This document shows positions 5,779 to 8,803 of a stretch of 8,803 bases of DNA, one piece after another. The stretch is taken from positions 1-8,803 of the forward strand of contig CAMYXB010000035.1 of NCBI GenBank assembly GCA_947303145.1, given 5' to 3'. The notes beneath the pieces were generated by a model. The model was not told the origin of the DNA, ran no database searches, and saw only the letters and a program-made list of their open reading frames with translations. Origin of the DNA: an uncultured Clostridia bacterium (GTDB lineage Bacteria; Bacillota; Clostridia; Christensenellales; UBA1242). The position numbers and the translations under genes are program-made. Every line of letters starts with the position of its first letter. Positions within the stretch are counted from its first letter, which is position 1.

Positions 5779-7362
5779 TTAGTCATCTTCGTCATCTAAA
5801 TCAAGATAATCGTCATCATTATCACTGTTCTTACTATCATCTTCTACTTCAGTAGATGTCTCATAATCTCCAAAGTCATATTCCCTGCCATATCTTCTAC
5901 TCTCTCGTCTCTTGATAGCATTCAATTCCCTACTATTAAGCGGAGCCACTTGTCCACCACTCTTGAAAAATGATATTAGGACTGCGGTGGCGACCGCTAC
6001 GATGATAATTCCCACCACGAATATTATAATTATGGTAAATGAGGCAGGATTTTGTCTTGTGACAGATACATAAAGAGTGTCACCATACAATCCATCAAAT
6101 TGTGCTACTGCAGAGAATGAGAATGTCCCCGTTTTAGTTATCGGAAATGATGTGCCAGTGAGCGTATTTTGTCCCGACTTAATGGTGAGGACAGAATCTT
6201 GACTTAAAGTCTGTTTATTGGCAATATTGTCTGGTAAATTGTAATCAATAACTAGGTCAAAATTGGACGAATATGATGTTTCACTTTTGCTAATTCCATC
6301 ACACACAGTGTGATAAGTAGGAGTGGGCGGAAGACAATCAATATTTCTACTGATTAAATTCACCGCAGAGGCTCCTGTGGGGAGAGAGTCAAACTCAAAT
6401 GTCACTCTTATTTTGCCCGCAGGCATATGAATAGCATCAAAACCAGCCTCTCCACTAGATGAAGTGATAAGATCAGGACTATAATAAGCACTTGTTGGCT
6501 GATATGTGACATTCATGACAAGGTGCCCTACATCGTCTGGATTGAACACAGTCACCTTGTCACCTGTGACAAACTTATCCTTATTGAGCCCTTGAACAAG
6601 CATAACAGGCTGTGTGTGACATATTTGACTAAGAGAAGTATAATCTGAGATTTCTGTCAAATTGTTGAAACTTAAATCTAAGAAATGAAGATTAACTTCA
6701 GGGAAAACTATTGATGAAATGTCTGAGAGTATATTTTTAGACAAATCTACATCTGCAGACGTCCTAAGGCAATTAAGATTGACAGCAGTGAGAGCATTAT
6801 TAGATAAATCAAGGACTGAAATGGCGCCTGTATAACTACTATTCAATCCAAAAGATGTCAGTCTATTATTTCTCACAGACAATTCTCTCAAATCATCAAA
6901 GCCATCGAAATTGCTGGGTGAAATGGAAGAAATGGCATTGTCATCAAGGACTAATCTCTCCACTCCCGAAAAACTAAGTGCAGACAAGTCTCCTACAGTG
7001 GTAAGTTTAGATAAATTCTTAAGGCAAGCATAGGCATTTTCCCCTGTGGTCAGATTTAGCACCCCCGCTCTCAAGTCATTTATTAAGTCAGGGTCAGCAT
7101 TTTCACTCTTCTCTCGCTCAAATTTACCCGACTGCAAATCAAAGAAATCACTTTCAAAGTATGTCACACCCGTATTCTTCACTTCTCTATACAGTTCAAG
7201 TAAAATATCAAACATAGGCCTAGACAAGCCATATTCTCTATAGTTGGTATTCATTACAATTCCATTAGAAGCATAAACGGGAGCCAAACGAAATGAGCCG
7301 ATAGTTAATATAGCACTCAAACAAAATATTAAGGCAAAAAGAACTCTAAATATTTTTTTCAA
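5779..7362 (-). CDS. Membrane-anchored surface protein with leucine-rich repeats and an acidic cytoplasmic tail
   Basis: I do not recognise a named family for this 527-residue protein, but its layout is clear. A signal peptide (about 1-31, hydrophobic core 7-24, likely cleavage after VYA) leads to an N-terminal helical part. Then come about five leucine-rich repeats at roughly 134-239, with a period of 21-24 residues, for example LDLSNNALTAV and LDLSFNNLTEI. A beta-rich, possibly Ig-like region spans about 265-437. One membrane helix lies at about 442-466. The cytoplasmic tail is first basic (RRESRRYGR) and then very acidic, ending DLDDEDD. There is no LPxTG sorting motif. The start codon is TTG, supported by a strong GAGGGGTGA site. 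It likely binds a protein or peptide outside the cell. It has its own consensus promoter and shares a transcript with the SDR gene. Confidence 0.9.
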   Translation of the reverse strand: MKKIFRVLFALIFCLSAILTIGSFRLAPVYASNGIVMNTNYREYGLSRPMFDILLELYREVKNTGVTYFESDFFDLQSGKFEREKSENADPDLINDLRAGVLNLTTGENAYACLKNLSKLTTVGDLSALSFSGVERLVLDDNAISSISPSNFDGFDDLRELSVRNNRLTSFGLNSSYTGAISVLDLSNNALTAVNLNCLRTSADVDLSKNILSDISSIVFPEVNLHFLDLSFNNLTEISDYTSLSQICHTQPVMLVQGLNKDKFVTGDKVTVFNPDDVGHLVMNVTYQPTSAYYSPDLITSSSGEAGFDAIHMPAGKIRVTFEFDSLPTGASAVNLISRNIDCLPPTPTYHTVCDGISKSETSYSSNFDLVIDYNLPDNIANKQTLSQDSVLTIKSGQNTLTGTSFPITKTGTFSFSAVAQFDGLYGDTLYVSVTRQNPASFTIIIIFVVGIIIVAVATAVLISFFKSGGQVAPLNSRELNAIKRRESRRYGREYDFGDYETSTEVEDDSKNSDNDDDYLDLDDEDD

Positions 7363-7388
7363 TCTTCACCCCTCACTATTACATAATG

Positions 7389-7417
7389 ATTATATTATTA
7401 CGTGATAGATTTGTCAA
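7389..7417 (-). promoter_or_regulatory. Consensus sigma-A promoter of the LRR-SDR unit
   Basis: Minus-strand TTGACA (7417-7412), 17 bp and TATAAT (7394-7389) are perfect in both boxes and spacing. The expected start near 7382 leaves a leader of about 20 bases with the ribosome binding site for the TTG start of the LRR gene. Confidence 0.85.
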
Positions 7418-7425
7418 CGAAACAA

Positions 7426-7445
7426 AAGTAGTGTTGCAACTACTT
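7426..7445. promoter_or_regulatory. 20-bp dyad between divergent promoters (operator candidate)
   Basis: AAGTAGT and ACTACTT are exact 7-bp inverted arms around a 6-bp centre (GTTGCA). The dyad lies 9 bp upstream of the -35 box of the LRR-SDR promoter and 13 bp upstream of that of the small divergent gene. That position suits a regulator of both units. No binding protein can be assigned from the sequence. Confidence 0.5.
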
Positions 7446-7457
7446 ACATAAAAACAT

Positions 7458-7486
7458 TTGACACATCTGCAAAAATGTTCTAATAT
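7458..7486 (+). promoter_or_regulatory. Sigma-A promoter of the small divergent gene
   Basis: TTGACA (7458-7463), a 17-bp spacer and TAATAT (7481-7486) give a perfect -35 and a 4-of-6 -10 box. It leads directly to GGAG and the ATG at 7515. Confidence 0.65.
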
Positions 7487-7514
7487 CAAAATAGAAAGAA
7501 TACTGGAGATAAAT

Positions 7515-7759
7515 ATGAACAAAATAGTAGATACAGAAGGGATAACCTTTGAAGAAAAGCCAATACTTTGATAGAGCTCAATAATGGAATGCAAAATGAA
7601 ATAAAGAAAGGCAATACACTCTTTGCACAAATGTATAAAGAGTCTATCTCTGACCTTGAAAATGACCTAGCAAATATGTCATACAATGGATTATGTGTGC
7701 TAGACTATGTAAGGGAACGAATGGATAAGGATAAAACACAGGACAATTTGATAATCTAA
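7515..7759 (+). pseudogene. Small gene with an interrupted frame, or leader plus coupled ORF
   Basis: No known family is recognised. A complete expression unit surrounds it: promoter at 7458-7486, GGAG six bases before the ATG at 7515, and a strong terminator at 7772-7806. From this ATG only 18 codons are open (MNKIVDTEGITFEEKPIL, stop at 7569-7571). The -1 frame is open from 7553 to the stop at 7757-7759. Adding one base in the A4 run at 7555-7558 would join them into a soluble, charged, probably helical protein of about 81 residues (the second part includes KGNTLFAQMYKESISDLEND). Alternatively, a TTG at 7568 overlaps the first stop (TTGA) and could allow reinitiation of a 63-residue ORF, though without a ribosome binding site. 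A recent deletion, a sequencing error or a frameshift are all possible; I favour a one-base loss. Confidence 0.55.
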
Positions 7760-7771
7760 TTAAATATAAAT

Positions 7772-7806
7772 AACTCCTAGCATCAATCAAATGCTAGGAG
7801 TTTTTT
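7772..7806. terminator. Strong intrinsic terminator between convergent genes
   Basis: AACTCCTAGCAT and ATGCTAGGAGTT form a perfect 12-bp stem around a 7-base loop. The stem and the plus-strand T run continue as six T residues, so it is a strong terminator for the small plus-strand gene. On the minus strand the downstream tract is only ATTTATATTT, so it is weaker there. It overlaps the stop codon of the XRE regulator gene. Confidence 0.93.
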
Positions 7807-8407
7807 ATCTTCTAACTCTGTGAATTAGATATTCAAGTATAGTCAAAAGAATGATTATCACCTGAAGAGGAATGGCAATAATATATACCATCCATACCGA
7901 ATATGACTGCAATATAAGACAAACAAGTAAAAATGCCAGCCAAATAAACATCGAGGAAGCCACAGCAAATGGAATGCGCCACTTCCATACAGCGAAAAGA
8001 ATGGTGAGGACTAATGCAATGGTGGGGAGAGCCGCAATAAAGGATAACCACGCACGACCAATTGGCATAAGATAATTCATGATTACAAAAGACAATGTCG
8101 CAAGGAAAAATACAATAGCGACTGATAACAGAGACCACACGAGGCGAACATTCACCTTTACTTTCTTAGGCTTCGGACTAGCGTTTTGCATTACTATATC
8201 TTGTATCCTCACTCCATAAAACTGAGATAGTTGCAATAAAACATATATGCTTGGCACACAGTCCCCTTTCTCCCACTTAGATATAGCCTTGTCTGAATAA
8301 TTGAGTTCCTCTGCCAGCTGTAGTTGTGTAAGTCCACTTTTTTTCCTAAGCGTCACTAGATTCTGCGCAATAATATCGTTGATTTGTTGCTGATTGATTT
8401 CTTCCAT
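7805..8407 (-). CDS. Membrane-anchored XRE-family helix-turn-helix regulator
   Basis: The 200-residue protein joins a Cro/C1-type DNA-binding domain (about 14-70) to four hydrophobic helices (about 89-110, 119-140, 146-166 and 171-192). The HTH part has typical features: LRKKSGLTQLQLAEELNYS followed by KAISKWEKGDCVPS. A basic linker (PKPKKVKVNVR) separates the two parts. Such proteins are common in Firmicutes and are thought to bind DNA from the membrane; the signal sensed is unknown. The ATG at 8407 has no Shine-Dalgarno site. A promoter places its -10 box only 6 bases upstream, which implies a leaderless mRNA. No in-frame alternative start is seen nearby, since a TGA lies 13-15 bases upstream. 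It converges on the small gene at the shared terminator and diverges from degV. Confidence 0.9.
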   Translation of the reverse strand: MEEINQQQINDIIAQNLVTLRKKSGLTQLQLAEELNYSDKAISKWEKGDCVPSIYVLLQLSQFYGVRIQDIVMQNASPKPKKVKVNVRLVWSLLSVAIVFFLATLSFVIMNYLMPIGRAWLSFIAALPTIALVLTILFAVWKWRIPFAVASSMFIWLAFLLVCLILQSYSVWMVYIIAIPLQVIIILLTILEYLIHRVRR

Positions 8408-8411
8408 ACGA

Positions 8412-8430
8412 ATAATATATCACGTATTAT
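8412..8430. promoter_or_regulatory. Inverted repeat over the XRE gene -10 region
   Basis: ATAATA (8412-8417) and TATTAT (8425-8430) are exact inverted arms with a 7-bp centre. A second, 5-bp pair (ATACG / CGTAT) flanks the same stretch. The repeat overlaps the -10 box, so it is a plausible autorepression site for the HTH protein it precedes. In AT-rich DNA this can also be chance. Confidence 0.4.
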
Positions 8431-8442
8431 CCGTTAAATCAA
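8414..8442 (-). promoter_or_regulatory. Sigma-A promoter of the XRE gene, implying a leaderless transcript
   Basis: On the minus strand TTGATT (8442-8437), 17 bp and TATATT (8419-8414) match 4 of 6 and 5 of 6 consensus bases. The start codon follows the -10 box after six bases, so transcription should begin at or within a base or two of the A of ATG. Confidence 0.6.
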
Positions 8443-8524
8443 GCAAATTCTACTGCGAAGAGAGTTCACGTTATAATTCTAATAACCAATTCTATTTTAG
8501 AGAGAGTGTAAAAACTAAAAACTC

Positions 8525-8553
8525 TTGCAATTATTTCTATTTTGGTTTACATT
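8525..8553 (+). promoter_or_regulatory. Candidate promoter of degV
   Basis: TTGCAA (8525-8530), a 17-bp spacer and TACATT (8548-8553) match 4 of 6 positions in each box, with ideal spacing, about 50 bases before the degV start. It is the best match in the 196-bp divergent intergenic region. Confidence 0.4.
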
Positions 8554-8559
8554 AGAATA

Positions 8560-8575
8560 TCAAATTATTATTTGA
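8560..8575. promoter_or_regulatory. Dyad in the degV leader
   Basis: TCAAAT and ATTTGA are exact 6-bp inverted arms around TATT, just downstream of the predicted -10 box and at the expected transcription start. It could be an operator or a 5' hairpin. The arms are inverted relative to the fatty-acid regulator FabT box (TTTGA...TCAAA), so I do not assign it to FabT. Confidence 0.35.
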
Positions 8576-8603
8576 AGCAAAATTTAGACATTTGGAGGAT
8601 AAT

Positions 8604-8803
8604 ATGAAAATTGCTTTGTCATGTGAATCAACTGTGGATTTACCTAAAGAAATGCTGGAGCAAAACGACATTCACGTCATTCCATTTTCCATTCTTTTTG
8701 GTGAGGAAACAGAGCCTGATGGAGAGGGCGTCCAACAAAAGATATTTGACTATGTAGCAAAAACTGGCGAACTAGCCAAGACTAGTGCCATAAATGAGGC
8801 ACA
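8604..8803 (+). CDS. DegV-family fatty-acid-binding protein, N-terminal part (runs off the window)
   Basis: DegV proteins bind one fatty acid molecule. In the FakAB system, FakB members of this family present exogenous fatty acids to the kinase FakA for phosphorylation and entry into phospholipid synthesis. The 66 visible residues begin MKIALSCESTVDLPKEML, the usual beta strand and S-T-x-D-L-P motif. They continue with HVIPFSILFGEE and a DG, then KTSAIN, where the family has the KTSQPS-like fatty-acid carboxylate-binding motif. GGAGG lies five bases before the ATG. The C-terminal part, which determines lipid specificity, is outside the window, so FakB function cannot be confirmed. The gene diverges from the XRE regulator, which may or may not control it. 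Confidence 0.88.
   Translation, partial: MKIALSCESTVDLPKEMLEQNDIHVIPFSILFGEETEPDGEGVQQKIFDYVAKTGELAKTSAINEA

Noticed and set aside
7365..7514. Toxin-antitoxin or phage-related module around the divergent region
   Set aside because: No known toxin, antitoxin, integrase or attachment-site repeat is visible.
7515..7571. Programmed -1 frameshifting in the small gene
   Set aside because: The overlap region (GAAGAAAAGCC) contains no canonical slippery heptamer in the needed frame, so a deletion or reinitiation is more likely.
7379..7686. Minus-strand hydrophobic small frames over the divergent region
   Set aside because: They cross both promoters and the small plus-strand gene and lack ribosome binding sites; their hydrophobicity comes from reading AT-rich DNA.
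8472..8477. Plus-strand TATAAT in the degV upstream region
   Set aside because: No -35-like sequence lies 16-18 bp upstream and there is no extended -10, so I preferred the candidate at 8525-8553.

Overview
The window looks like chromosomal DNA from a low-GC, Gram-positive bacterium of clostridial type. The evidence is the gene order, the strong GGAG-type ribosome binding sites, near-consensus sigma-A promoters and the AT-rich spacers. A more exact placement (for example a gut Clostridia lineage) would be a guess. I found no rRNA, tRNA, CRISPR array or insertion sequence.

Positions 1-4956, read on the minus strand, hold the classical SRP/ribosome-maturation cluster: ylxM, ffh, rpsP, khpA, rimM, trmD, rbgA (ylqF), rnhB. 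A perfect-consensus promoter (TTGACA, 16 bp, TATAAT) lies just upstream of ylxM, and weaker internal promoters are possible before rpsP and khpA. The products share one theme: targeting ribosomes to the membrane (Ffh, YlxM), building the 30S subunit (S16, RimM), building the 50S subunit (RbgA), RNA chaperoning (KhpA), tRNA modification (TrmD) and removal of RNA from DNA (RNase HII). rplS, which often sits between trmD and ylqF in Firmicutes, is absent: only 64 bp separate the two genes. ftsY is not upstream of ylxM either. The spacers after ffh and after trmD share two 11-mers in the same order.

Positions 4957-7486 hold a two-gene minus-strand unit. It encodes a 527-residue surface protein (signal peptide, about five leucine-rich repeats, beta-rich region, one membrane anchor, acidic cytoplasmic tail), followed after 17 bp by a short-chain dehydrogenase/reductase. 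It is driven by another perfect promoter (TTGACA, 17 bp, TATAAT). A divergent promoter faces the other way, and a 20-bp dyad lies between the two. The divergent promoter serves a small gene that has a promoter, a ribosome binding site and a strong terminator, but whose reading frame is interrupted after 18 codons. It is either frameshifted or a coupled leader/ORF pair.

Positions 7772-8803 hold a perfect 12-bp-stem terminator shared by convergent genes, a minus-strand gene for a membrane-anchored XRE-type regulator that appears to be transcribed leaderless and perhaps autoregulated, and the first 66 codons of a divergently transcribed DegV-family fatty-acid-binding protein.

Most of the window is ordinary core genome. 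The less explained parts are the LRR/SDR unit and its divergent small gene, the apparent leaderless regulator, the dyads located at predicted transcription starts, and the missing rplS.
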